Source: Chitinophagaceae bacterium
GTDB lineage: Bacteria; Bacteroidota; Bacteroidia; Chitinophagales; UBA10324
DNA length: 64,000 nt
Direction of reading: 5' to 3'
Assembly: GCA_016704325.1 (NCBI GenBank)
Contig: JADJAG010000001.1
Location: 124,001 to 188,000, forward strand
In this document: positions 42,772 to 51,697 of the stretch, piece by piece
How positions within the stretch are numbered: the first letter of the stretch is position 1
Layout: each line of letters starts with the position of its first letter
The notes under the pieces: model-generated
Database searches by the model: none
Told to the model about the DNA's origin: nothing
The model's input: the letters and a program-made list of their open reading frames with translations, nothing else
Translations under genes and position numbers: made by a program

Positions 42772-44871
42772 TTATTCAATCACTACTCTTTGCGTTACAG
42801 TTTTATCACCGCCGATAACACTTACCAAATACATTCCCTTTGGCCAGGATGTAACATTTACCTGCATTGAAATTTCTTCACTGTCTTCCAGTTGTCTTTC
42901 ATACACCAATTGGCCCACCATATTTTGAATCATTAAAGTGCTGTTTGCAGAAGGCATCGCGAGACTGATCGTCATGTAATCGCTGGCAGGTACCGGGTAA
43001 ACCGCTATCGAAGTTTTCGACTCCAATTGGGTGTCTGAAACTTTCTGAGGCGTAAAAAACATTTTAGTTTCTGAATAAGCAGAAGCCAGTAATGGATTCT
43101 TATCGCAAATGGTTTTAATGTTCCATTCATAAGCGGTGCCGGGCATCAGTCCCAGTAATTTGATCTTAGGTGCTTTGATGTTTTTCGTAATCCAGGTGCT
43201 GGAACCAACCTGCCTGTAATTCACGAGGTAACTGATAGCACCTGTAGCAGGTTGCCAGCTAAGTTGGATCATACCTGGCTTTTTTGCAGCCTTCATCGTG
43301 AAAGCTGAGACACGGCTGCATGGATTCCAGTCAAACTTAAAGGCACGGTAAGTTTTCTGGCCAGATTGATCGAAGGTCATTTCCCAAACGATATTCTTAT
43401 CGGGATCAACCTCCGTCATATTCGGAAGGCCTTTATCAAAAGTGATGGTTCCCCAGCTAATCATGGTATTTCCATTTGGGAGCCTTTGTGCATTGGCTGA
43501 TCCTTTGGCGAAAACTTTTACGCCATCCACATCAGGATGTTCATAGTACCAAATCAATGTGGCTATCTTATTCACTTCATCAAGATGGTATTCTTTGGCA
43601 CTTGAAATCTGGACAGGCAAAAAGTTTCCATTGTTCAGCAGCGTAACATTACCGTTTGGAAGTCTTCTGATATCGTGTTGTTGCCTGAAGTGTTCCGGTA
43701 TGTTATCATTTACAAAAGTAAACTGGTTGTTTTCACCTCCCATTCGCCAAATAACTTCACCGGTTTCCCGATTGATTTTTGTAATCTCATCCATATTACG
43801 GCTGGAGATCATAATGTTACCATCAGTATCCCTTTCCACAGCATTGCCATGCACATAATCCACATTCGAATTGGTAAGTGGTGTAAATTGATTCGCGTCA
43901 GTAAAAAGAAAATGATCCCAGCTTCTCCATTGAAAAACAACATCCCTGTTCTCATCAAGTTCCTGGATGATTAACCCTTTCACTGTTGCATTAGGCTGGC
44001 CTCCATATGCTGTCATGTCAATGGTCTGATTATTCAAAGCCATCAGCAGCATGTGCCCGTCAGCATACATTTGCACATCATGGCCATTGGTTTCTAATTC
44101 ATATCCATTACCGCATTGTACAGAGTCAATCACATTGTAGTTTGAATCAAGGATTCTCCACCAGGCATAACCATAGCGGTAATAGCTGAGGTATCCATTC
44201 TTTTGCAGTTTGAAGTCATGACCGTCAATGCCCTGGTCTCTTGCCCAAACCAAAGTGCCGTCATTTTCAATAATGGTTGGGAAGGAATTGGTATCACTTT
44301 CATCCATTTCCTGTTGGTTGCAGTAGAAAACACGGCCTGGTGAAGCATTGTTGTTTACATTAATCACAAATGAGGGAAAGGAATCAGGGGTTTCAAATTG
44401 CAACCCTTCAAGTTTTTTTAACGGGTCGTAACCAAAAGACTCAATAAAGTCAGTACGCCTGCTTTCTTCATATGCTGCGGCTTGTTCAGGTGTTATTGGC
44501 TGGCGGATTTCAAAGCTGAAATGGGTTCCATTTACATGGTTGCCATCAGTTCTTTTTAATTTTGAATGTATAGTAATGGAAACCGTTTCACCATAGGCAA
44601 ATGCCGGAATTGGTTTAACAATCACACTCTTGCCATCATCAGATAAACGTGCAGTCCAGCTATGGTTTCCACTCAGAGACCCTGTAATTTGCAGCAACTC
44701 TTTATTGGAAACAGATGCCTTGTCAAGGTACTGGCCATTTTTTAAAATAATATTGGTGGTTGGGTTGTGATATCTTGATCCGGGCAAAGGGCTGATGTAG
44801 TTAAACTGTGCATTGACAGAATGCATTGCCACAAAAAGAATGAGCAAACTGATGTAAATTCTTGGATTCAT
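42772..44871 (-). CDS. Arylsulfotransferase-like secreted protein 1, T9SS type A
   Basis: 699 residues. Signal peptide 1-21. An N-terminal Ig-like domain (about 25-125) precedes the ASST-type propeller (about 160-515). Four conserved His lie in propeller blades: GHDFKLQKNGYLSYY (His218), TNGHDVQMYADGH (His264), DYVHGNAVERD (His341) and RQQHDIRRLPNGN (His399). EVIWRMGG and MISWGTITFD are further family landmarks. An FN3 domain (about 525-610) and a type A sorting domain (about 625-699) follow. ASST enzymes transfer sulfate between phenolic compounds through a His; activity here is inferred. Last gene of a three-gene tandem. Confidence 0.85.
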   Translation of the reverse strand: MNPRIYISLLILFVAMHSVNAQFNYISPLPGSRYHNPTTNIILKNGQYLDKASVSNKELLQITGSLSGNHSWTARLSDDGKSVIVKPIPAFAYGETVSITIHSKLKRTDGNHVNGTHFSFEIRQPITPEQAAAYEESRRTDFIESFGYDPLKKLEGLQFETPDSFPSFVINVNNNASPGRVFYCNQQEMDESDTNSFPTIIENDGTLVWARDQGIDGHDFKLQKNGYLSYYRYGYAWWRILDSNYNVIDSVQCGNGYELETNGHDVQMYADGHMLLMALNNQTIDMTAYGGQPNATVKGLIIQELDENRDVVFQWRSWDHFLFTDANQFTPLTNSNVDYVHGNAVERDTDGNIMISSRNMDEITKINRETGEVIWRMGGENNQFTFVNDNIPEHFRQQHDIRRLPNGNVTLLNNGNFLPVQISSAKEYHLDEVNKIATLIWYYEHPDVDGVKVFAKGSANAQRLPNGNTMISWGTITFDKGLPNMTEVDPDKNIVWEMTFDQSGQKTYRAFKFDWNPCSRVSAFTMKAAKKPGMIQLSWQPATGAISYLVNYRQVGSSTWITKNIKAPKIKLLGLMPGTAYEWNIKTICDKNPLLASAYSETKMFFTPQKVSDTQLESKTSIAVYPVPASDYMTISLAMPSANSTLMIQNMVGQLVYERQLEDSEEISMQVNVTSWPKGMYLVSVIGGDKTVTQRVVIE

Positions 44872-45024
44872 GTGAAAGGGTTTGTTATAAAAAGCGTAAA
44901 ATCATTTAATGGTGAACTGTTTTCCGGAATCGAACATACTTCAGCCAACGTACCTGTAACAAAACAACTCGGTTAACCAATGTTGAGCAATGTGCTGAAA
45001 ATGGTAGTCCAATCTTTTCAGGAA

Positions 45025-47136
45025 CTATTGAATCACCAGTTGTTGCCTGCTTATGTTGGTTCCTGAAGCTAATTGAACCGTGTATACCCCTTTCGGTAAA
45101 TCCAACAAATTCACATCCTTCTGAAACCTGCCGGCCGGTGCTGAAAAGGTTGTTTCAGACACTACCTGGCCTAAGGGGTTAATCAATGACAACGTGATAT
45201 CATTTCGGACTTGCTGAAACAGGGTAAAAGTGAAGACTGAACTGGCAGGATTCGGATAAATTTCAAAGGCCGATGCGTCCTGTCCATTTATTAATTCCGA
45301 ACCGGTACTTAACGTGTTAAACGGTAGTTGCACAGAAAGGTAAGAGGTGTCGGTAAACTTTTCGCAAATGGCCTGAATACGCCAGTCATAAAATGATTCC
45401 GGCGTAAGGTTTTCAAGCAGTAATGAATTCTCCGTAGTAACAATGGAAGTCCAGTCTGATTGTGATGTTAATTTGTATTCAACCAGGTAGGAAGATGAAT
45501 TATTGGAAATGCCCCACTCAAGCAAAACAGAATCTGTAGAAAGGGTGGTAGCGGTGAGTGTACTGTCGGGAGGTTGCGGACAACGGATGAATTCGAATTT
45601 GTAAGTACGGTAGCTTTTTTGTCCTTCTTCATCAAAAGTCATTTCCCATACTATGTTTTTATTGGAGTCTACTTCCGTCATAGATGGAATGTTTTTGTTG
45701 AAGAAGATCGTACCCCAACAAATTATCGTATTACCGCCAGGTAAACGCTGTGCGCTTCCTGATGCCCGTGCAAAGACTTTATTAGTACCGACATCGGGAT
45801 GTTCATAATACCAAACCAAGGTGGCGATCTTATTCACTTCATCAAGATGATACTCTTTTGCACTGCTGATTTCTGGCGCTAACTTATTGCCATTATTAAA
45901 GATCGTGATATTGCCATTTGCTATTCGGCGAAGGTCATGTTGCTGGCTGAAATGTTTTACGATGTTATCGTTCACAAAAGTGAATTGATTATTGTCTCCG
46001 TTCATGCGCCAGATGATCTCACCTGTTTCCCTGTTGATCTTGGTCAGTTCATCCATATTACGGCAGGAGATGAGGATGTTACCATCAAAATCACGTTCCA
46101 CAGAATTTCCATGCACGTAATCCACCTTTGCATTTGTTAGCGGAGTCCATTGATTGGCATCCGTAAACTGGAAATGATCCCAACTTCTCCACTGAAAAAT
46201 CACATCTTTATTCTGATCGAGTTCCTGCACAATCAACCCTTTTACCAAAGCATCCGGTTGGCCTCCATATGCAGTCATGTCTATTACAAGATCATTGTAT
46301 GCAATCACATAATAGTGTCCGTCTTCAAACATTTGAAAATCGTGGCCGTTAGTTTCAATTTCATATCCATTACCACAAACAATAGAATCGATTATCACAA
46401 AATTTGAATCAAGCACCTTCCAGTTTGCATAGTTGTAGCTGTAGTAGCTGAGATAACCGCTGTGATTGATCTTGAAATCGTGACCATCCCTTCCTGCATC
46501 ACGGGCCCAATACAAGGTGCCATCATTTTCAAGAATGGTTGGAAATGCATTTGTATCCGTTTCATCAAGTTCCTGCTGTGAGCCATAGAATATTCTGCCG
46601 GGTGAAGCATTATCATTCACATTGATGGTAAACGTTGGAAAAGAATCAGGGGTCTCAAATAAATCGGGATCCGGATCCTCCGGGTCATATCCAAATGATT
46701 CAACAAAATCTTCATGCCTCCATTTCTTGATTTTTTCTGCTTGTTCAGAAGTGAATGCATCTTTCGTTTCAAAGCTGAAACTGGTGCCATTGATCAATTC
46801 GCCGGTTTCTTTCCGAAGCACATCTTTAACGGTAACATATACGGTTTCGCTAAAAGCAAATGCTTCATCAGGCCGGATCACCACTGTTTTCTTATCATCG
46901 GAAAGCCGGGCATGCCAGGAATGAGTGCCGCTTGTTGAACCGACAATCTCCAATAAGTCACCCTGGGAAACAGATGCCACATCTATAAAACTCCCGTTTT
47001 TCAGAATGATGTTTGTTTGGGGGTTATGGTATTTAGAACCCGGCAACGGACTCACATAGTTGAATTGTGCTGATACAATTTGGATGCCCAAAGCCAGTAC
47101 AAATAATGTAGCGCAGATTTGCTTATTCATGTTCAT
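45025..47136 (-). CDS. Arylsulfotransferase-like secreted protein 2, T9SS type A
   Basis: I choose ATG 47136 (MNMNKQICATLFVLALG; 47130 is equally possible). About 703 residues, same architecture as protein 1 and very similar to it. All four His motifs are kept: GHDFKINHSGYLSYY, TNGHDFQMFEDGHYY, DYVHGNSVERD and SQQHDLRRIANGN. FN3 at about 530-615 (VLLEWGISNNSSSYLVEYKL), then a sorting domain ending GVYTVQLASGTNISRQQLVIQ. Lies 66 bp after protein 3 and 153 bp before protein 1. Confidence 0.85.
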   Translation of the reverse strand: MNMNKQICATLFVLALGIQIVSAQFNYVSPLPGSKYHNPQTNIILKNGSFIDVASVSQGDLLEIVGSTSGTHSWHARLSDDKKTVVIRPDEAFAFSETVYVTVKDVLRKETGELINGTSFSFETKDAFTSEQAEKIKKWRHEDFVESFGYDPEDPDPDLFETPDSFPTFTINVNDNASPGRIFYGSQQELDETDTNAFPTILENDGTLYWARDAGRDGHDFKINHSGYLSYYSYNYANWKVLDSNFVIIDSIVCGNGYEIETNGHDFQMFEDGHYYVIAYNDLVIDMTAYGGQPDALVKGLIVQELDQNKDVIFQWRSWDHFQFTDANQWTPLTNAKVDYVHGNSVERDFDGNILISCRNMDELTKINRETGEIIWRMNGDNNQFTFVNDNIVKHFSQQHDLRRIANGNITIFNNGNKLAPEISSAKEYHLDEVNKIATLVWYYEHPDVGTNKVFARASGSAQRLPGGNTIICWGTIFFNKNIPSMTEVDSNKNIVWEMTFDEEGQKSYRTYKFEFIRCPQPPDSTLTATTLSTDSVLLEWGISNNSSSYLVEYKLTSQSDWTSIVTTENSLLLENLTPESFYDWRIQAICEKFTDTSYLSVQLPFNTLSTGSELINGQDASAFEIYPNPASSVFTFTLFQQVRNDITLSLINPLGQVVSETTFSAPAGRFQKDVNLLDLPKGVYTVQLASGTNISRQQLVIQ

Positions 47137-47202
47137 GTTGGCGTTTAAGACGGTTGATTTGAATTCGTTGATGATAATTTTTTGGTAAAACAAGTTGCTT
47201 GC

Positions 47203-49320
47203 TTATTGTATTACCAATTGCTGCCTGCCCAGGTAATCACTTCCAGACACTTGAACGGTATAAATACCTTTTGGCAATTGATTAATGCTTACAGGAAATT
47301 TATTACTACCAACAGTTGCTTCCCAATGTTGTTCAAAGACATTCTCTCCTAAAGTATTTGAAATTGCAAGGGTTAATTCCATTGACTTCTTAAGGTGCGT
47401 ATTCACGAATACCAGTTGCGTGGCAGGGTTGGGATACAAGCCAAAAGAAATACCTTGTAACATGTTGCCTTCTGAAGAAACGCCGATTGTATTAAATGTA
47501 TTTATTTCGGAAAAGTCAGTGGAGTCATCAAATGCTATGCAAATGCTTTTTACCCGCCATTCATAGACTGACTGTGGAATAAGTCCATTGAGTTCAATTG
47601 AATTTGAATCCAGCTCAATGGTGATCCAATTTGGAGCAGTAGCCAGTTTATATTGAAAGAGGTAAGATGATGCATTGTTAGTAGCTCCCCAACTGAGTTT
47701 GGCAGAATCGGCATCTGTAAAAATGGTCTGAAGAGAACTGTCAGGTATTACCCCACACCTTATAAAATCAAACTTGAAGGTTCTGTAAGAAACGAGGGTG
47801 CTGTCTACATACCTCATTTCCCAAACTACATTTCCGGCAGTATCTACTTCTGAAGCATTGGGAAAAGGAGCCAGGTTGGTATTGCTCAATAATCCCCATC
47901 CAATCAGGAAATTACCATTCGGCAATAGCTGAACACTTCCCATTGCTCTTCCATACAGGTAGAACCCATCAATGGTTGGGTGAACATATTCCCATTTAAG
48001 CGTAGCAGTCATTGCTGTCTGATCAAGCTCATAAATCTTAGCACCGGAAGCTTGTGGTATCTGAAAATTGGCATTGTTGAACAAAGAATAGGTGCCATCA
48101 GGAAGTAGTCTGAAATGATGCTGATAGTAGAAGTGATTTAGACCGGTCTCATTTACAAAATCAAAATCATTTTTTTCACCACCCATTCGCCATATTACTT
48201 CGCCGGTTGAGCGGTCAATTTTGAGAATTGAACTCAGGTGGCGGGTTGATACGAGAAGGTTATTGTCAAAATCAATATCAATTGAGTTTCCATGAATATA
48301 ATCAACTTCAACGCAGGTGAGACAAACTTGCTGTACGGCTTCTGTTATTTCAATGTGATCCCAGCTACGCCATTCAAAAACCACATTGTCGTCTATATCA
48401 AGCTCCTGGATAACCAGTCCGGTTACAATTGCTTCCGTATTTCCGCCTGTAACTATAACTGACATATCAAGCAATTGCGCATCATATGCCATCAAAAGGG
48501 CAGTACCATCCGGATAAACCAGAAACTCATGCTCATCAGTCCGGTATCCATTTCCCATTTGGTACTTTTTCACCAGGTTAAAGTTAGAATCTGCCATTAC
48601 AAAAGTGCTGTCGCTTTTGTCCCAAAAGGTCAGGTATCCATTCAGGTTAATCTTAAAGTCAATACCGGCAAATTCATCAAAAAAAGCATAAATAGAATCA
48701 CCATCGTTACTCATAATATGTCTCGAAAAGCATAGGTTATCGGAGAGGCGTTGGTTACGTCCGAATACAGACGCCACATATTCATCTCCTGTCGACATGA
48801 TTTCTGCTTCCGGAAAGGTGCACTCGGGTAGTAGTCCTCCGGTATTTCCATCATCGTCTTTTACAGCTGTCTCTTCACCGAAAGCCTCTTTGCGTATGTT
48901 TTGTGCCGCTCTTTCCATTGCAGCAAGTTGTTCAGGAGTGCGTTCAGGGAGAATGGTAAAGTTGAATACAGTTCCTTGAATGATTTCACCTGACTTCTTT
49001 CTGAAACCATCTTTAATAGTGACGCTTACCGTCTCTCCAAACATAAATTTTTCATTGGGATAGAATAAAATCGTCCGGCTATCGGCACTTAGCACGATCC
49101 TGAAAGTGTGAAGGCCACTTTTTGATCCTGATATTTCTACCAGCTCTGGTAACAGTGACTTTTGTTGCATCTCACTTCCGGTTTTCAGAATGATATTAGT
49201 TTCCGGGTTGTGATAAAGGCTATTAGGAACAGGGGAGATGTATTGAAACTGAGCGAAGGCTCCGGAATATGAAAAGCAGCAAACATTCAGCGATATTAAA
49301 AGCAAGTACAAAAATTTCAT
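47203..49320 (-). CDS. Arylsulfotransferase-like secreted protein 3, T9SS type A, divergent
   Basis: 705 residues, first of the tandem. Signal peptide 1-23 (ending SGAFAQ). Same Ig-like/propeller/FN3/type A layout but the most diverged copy. The first conserved His is lost: GIDFKINLNGYLTFW replaces GHDFK. The others persist (TDEHEFLVYPDGT, DYIHGNSIDID, YYQHHFRLLPDGT). It also has an acidic insert near 140-155 (FGEETAVKDDDGNTGG) and extra Cys residues in the blade (PECTFPEAE, DNLCFSR). It may be catalytically altered or purely structural. Confidence 0.82.
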   Translation of the reverse strand: MKFLYLLLISLNVCCFSYSGAFAQFQYISPVPNSLYHNPETNIILKTGSEMQQKSLLPELVEISGSKSGLHTFRIVLSADSRTILFYPNEKFMFGETVSVTIKDGFRKKSGEIIQGTVFNFTILPERTPEQLAAMERAAQNIRKEAFGEETAVKDDDGNTGGLLPECTFPEAEIMSTGDEYVASVFGRNQRLSDNLCFSRHIMSNDGDSIYAFFDEFAGIDFKINLNGYLTFWDKSDSTFVMADSNFNLVKKYQMGNGYRTDEHEFLVYPDGTALLMAYDAQLLDMSVIVTGGNTEAIVTGLVIQELDIDDNVVFEWRSWDHIEITEAVQQVCLTCVEVDYIHGNSIDIDFDNNLLVSTRHLSSILKIDRSTGEVIWRMGGEKNDFDFVNETGLNHFYYQHHFRLLPDGTYSLFNNANFQIPQASGAKIYELDQTAMTATLKWEYVHPTIDGFYLYGRAMGSVQLLPNGNFLIGWGLLSNTNLAPFPNASEVDTAGNVVWEMRYVDSTLVSYRTFKFDFIRCGVIPDSSLQTIFTDADSAKLSWGATNNASSYLFQYKLATAPNWITIELDSNSIELNGLIPQSVYEWRVKSICIAFDDSTDFSEINTFNTIGVSSEGNMLQGISFGLYPNPATQLVFVNTHLKKSMELTLAISNTLGENVFEQHWEATVGSNKFPVSINQLPKGIYTVQVSGSDYLGRQQLVIQ

Positions 49321-49589
49321 AAAGAACGACTCATTGGTTGGTTAAAATAATATCAAATGCATGCTTTATCAGGTTTTCAGTTTACCATGAATTTCATCTA
49401 TGAGAAAACTGGTTGCACGACATCAATTTCGGCTCAAGACGCCGTATGCTGTTGTGCAATAGCCCTTTAAAGCGCCGCAAATTAAGCCATTTTTAAGAAT
49501 TGATTTCATAGGTAATCCACATTATCTGTGGCAGTGTCTTAAACCGGACATCGTTTTGTTAATTTTTTAAAAATTGTATGCTGAGCCTA

Positions 49590-49636
49590 TTGATTATTGC
49601 TTTTTGAAATTTGACAATTCAATAAGCAATAATCAA
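49590..49636. repeat. 19-bp-stem hairpin
   Basis: TTGATTATTGCTTTTTGAA and TTCAATAAGCAATAATCAA pair with one mismatch around a 9-base loop. It lies 270 bp from one start codon and 437 bp from the other, in a divergent region, so it is not an obvious terminator. Confidence 0.65.
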
Positions 49637-50010
49637 CACTTAATTTTCAATCTGGTTGCAGGTTTTGATGACTGATCTTGCTGAAAGTCGAGCCGTAAAA
49701 GGGTTGAAGATTTCAGCCTTTCTACTATTCAAGACTTTGTTTTTAAGGGCTTTTTCCTGTTAATAGTTTTTTAAAACATTGATAAACAAGGTATTCGGTA
49801 AAAGGGCAGCTTGCTTTATAGCACATCCTGTAAGCGGAAGTATATGCCGGACACGAGCTGAAAAGTTGCTACCCGTCTATTGGGTTTAGCTTCCACCCGT
49901 ATTATCTGATGCTGCTATTTAGGACGGTTAATGCATGAATGAGCTTGTAAACAGCAAACATCATTTATTGCTTAATAGGCCGTTTGTTTAGCCTGCTCTT
50001 GATCAATTAA

Positions 50011-50041
50011 TTTTTTCGGTCGGCATTTCTTTATATTTTTG
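50011..50041 (+). promoter_or_regulatory. Candidate -33/-7 promoter of the FN3 cargo gene
   Basis: TTTT at 50011-50014, a 19-bp spacer and TATTTTTG (50034-50041) fit the Bacteroidota TTTG-N19-TAnnTTTG pattern except for one base. The start codon is 32 bp downstream. Confidence 0.5.
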
Positions 50042-50073
50042 GTTCTATACTCAACTAAAACAAACAATAAACC

Positions 50074-51246
50074 ATGAAAAAACTTTTTCTCTCATTTATT
50101 ATCATTGCCATTGCTTTCCCTTCATTTGCACTTACTTCTATTTATACCAAGAAAGTGCTTGGCGGGCCATTTTGTGCAGGTACTACTATAAGTGTTGCTT
50201 TCCTGACGGATACCCCTGCAGAAGCCGGTAATGTTTTTACTGCGGAACTCAGCGATAAAGACGGCAATTTCGGTTCTCCGCTGCCGATTGGTTCTATCGT
50301 GAAGACAACCAGTGGATTAATTACCTGTGAATTACCTATCGGTCTTGAGTCCGGCAGCAAATACCGTGTCAGGGTAGTAGCAAACAATCCTGCAGTAATC
50401 GGAACAAGCAGTGAGAATAAAATTTCTATCAATGCGAAGCCTAAAGAACTATCAGTAACCAATATCAAAGCTTGTGAAGCAACGCTTAACTGGGCATCAC
50501 TTGCTTCTGCTGCTGCTTACAAAGTACAATACAGGATTGCAGGTAGTGGCTCCTGGTCTTCTACTTTTGATGCAGGCACTGCAACCAGCTATACTTTTAC
50601 AGGTTTAAATGCATCTACCAACTACGATTTCCAGGTTAGGGCCATTTGTGCGAATGATCAGAAAAGCGATTGGTCAAAAGCTTCTGCTGCCACAACTGCT
50701 TGTCCTACTCCTGCCAGTTTGATCGTTACCGCTGTTGGCTTAACCACTTCAAGCCTTGATTGGGCAGATGCTGCCTGCACCACAGGTTATCTCTTCCAGT
50801 ATCGTGCTTTTGGTGAACCAACCTGGATACAACTTACTTCACCTACCAGCAATATCAATTTGACCGGACTTTTTGCTGCTACCTTATACGAAGCGCAGGT
50901 TGCTAACGATTGTGGCACTACCAATTCAGCATGGAGCGTTTCTTCAATCTGGGAAACGGAATATTTCCGCCTTGCTGGTGATGCTGCTACTGTTTCTTCA
51001 TTCAGTGTATATCCTAATCCTGCTTCCGGAGCTTTTACAGTAAGTTTCGACAGTGGCAAAGAAAATGCTGAGGTAGAGATTTTAGTGCAGAATATGTTCG
51101 GACAACTGGTTTACAAAACAAAAAATATAGCCAATGCCGGAATAAATCAGCAGATGATAGATTTAAACAATGCAACTGCCGGTGTTTATTTTGTAACTAT
51201 TAAGGCTGATGGAAAAGAACTCAAAACTTCTTTGATGGTCAATTAA
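50074..51246 (+). CDS. Secreted FN3-domain protein with T9SS type A domain
   Basis: 390 residues. Signal peptide 1-19 (MKKLFLSFIIIAIAFPSFA). An Ig-like strand-rich domain about 25-125 (GGPFCAGTTISVAFLTDTP). Two FN3 domains: about 130-212 (ACEATLNWASLASAAAYKVQ) and 215-297 (SSLDWADAACTTGYLFQYRA). Type A sorting domain about 312-390 (YPNPASGAFTVSFDSG ... GVYFVTIKADGKEL). No catalytic module, so binding or structural. It has its own promoter and terminator and is monocistronic. Confidence 0.85.
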   Translation: MKKLFLSFIIIAIAFPSFALTSIYTKKVLGGPFCAGTTISVAFLTDTPAEAGNVFTAELSDKDGNFGSPLPIGSIVKTTSGLITCELPIGLESGSKYRVRVVANNPAVIGTSSENKISINAKPKELSVTNIKACEATLNWASLASAAAYKVQYRIAGSGSWSSTFDAGTATSYTFTGLNASTNYDFQVRAICANDQKSDWSKASAATTACPTPASLIVTAVGLTTSSLDWADAACTTGYLFQYRAFGEPTWIQLTSPTSNINLTGLFAATLYEAQVANDCGTTNSAWSVSSIWETEYFRLAGDAATVSSFSVYPNPASGAFTVSFDSGKENAEVEILVQNMFGQLVYKTKNIANAGINQQMIDLNNATAGVYFVTIKADGKELKTSLMVN

Positions 51247-51267
51247 TGTCATCATTGATATACTTTC

Positions 51268-51298
51268 AAAAGTCCCGGTTATGCCGGGACTTTTTTTA
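51268..51298 (+). terminator. Rho-independent terminator of the FN3 cargo gene
   Basis: AAAAGTCCCGG / CCGGGACTTTT stem with a 5-base loop followed by further T residues, 22 bp after the stop codon. Confidence 0.85.
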
Positions 51299-51608
51299 TG
51301 GCATTCTCTGCTGTCATCTTGGGAAAATAAAGATGATGGATGCTTCAATTCATATCTGATTTTCAGATGCGGTGTTATAAGACACATCATTTTTGTTTAA
51401 TTGTTGATATCAAGCCAAAAACCAACTGTTATTCAAGTATTGCAAGAGGAATTTTATAGAATCCGGATTTTCCTGAAAAGCACAAGTGATTATTTGGAAA
51501 ACTTTGTGTGTCTGTGATTCAAATGTGAAAGAATGAAGAGCGTTTAAGAGTTAAATGCTGCAATGACTTTTTAAGTTTACACCAATTGAATATTTATTGA
51601 ATGGAATG

Positions 51609-51627
51609 TTGAATATTGAATATTCAA
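51609..51627. repeat. AT palindrome
   Basis: TTGAATATTGAATATTCAA is palindromic around a central G and resembles arms of the repeat at 31955-32030. Confidence 0.5.
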
Positions 51628-51697
51628 TCAATTCATTTTTCATTTATAAGAATTCTGCTTAAAAATTGAGGAAACTCCAGTAATATAATTCTATAAC

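Larger units (their letters stand above)
49321..50073. other. 753-bp divergent intergenic region
   Basis: No supported gene. It holds a strong hairpin (49590-49636) and a good promoter candidate for the right-hand gene (50011-50041). Confidence 0.5.
51247..51697. other. Convergent intergenic region
   Basis: Contains the terminator at 51268-51298 and an ATTGA-type palindrome at 51609-51627. No gene. Confidence 0.5.
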
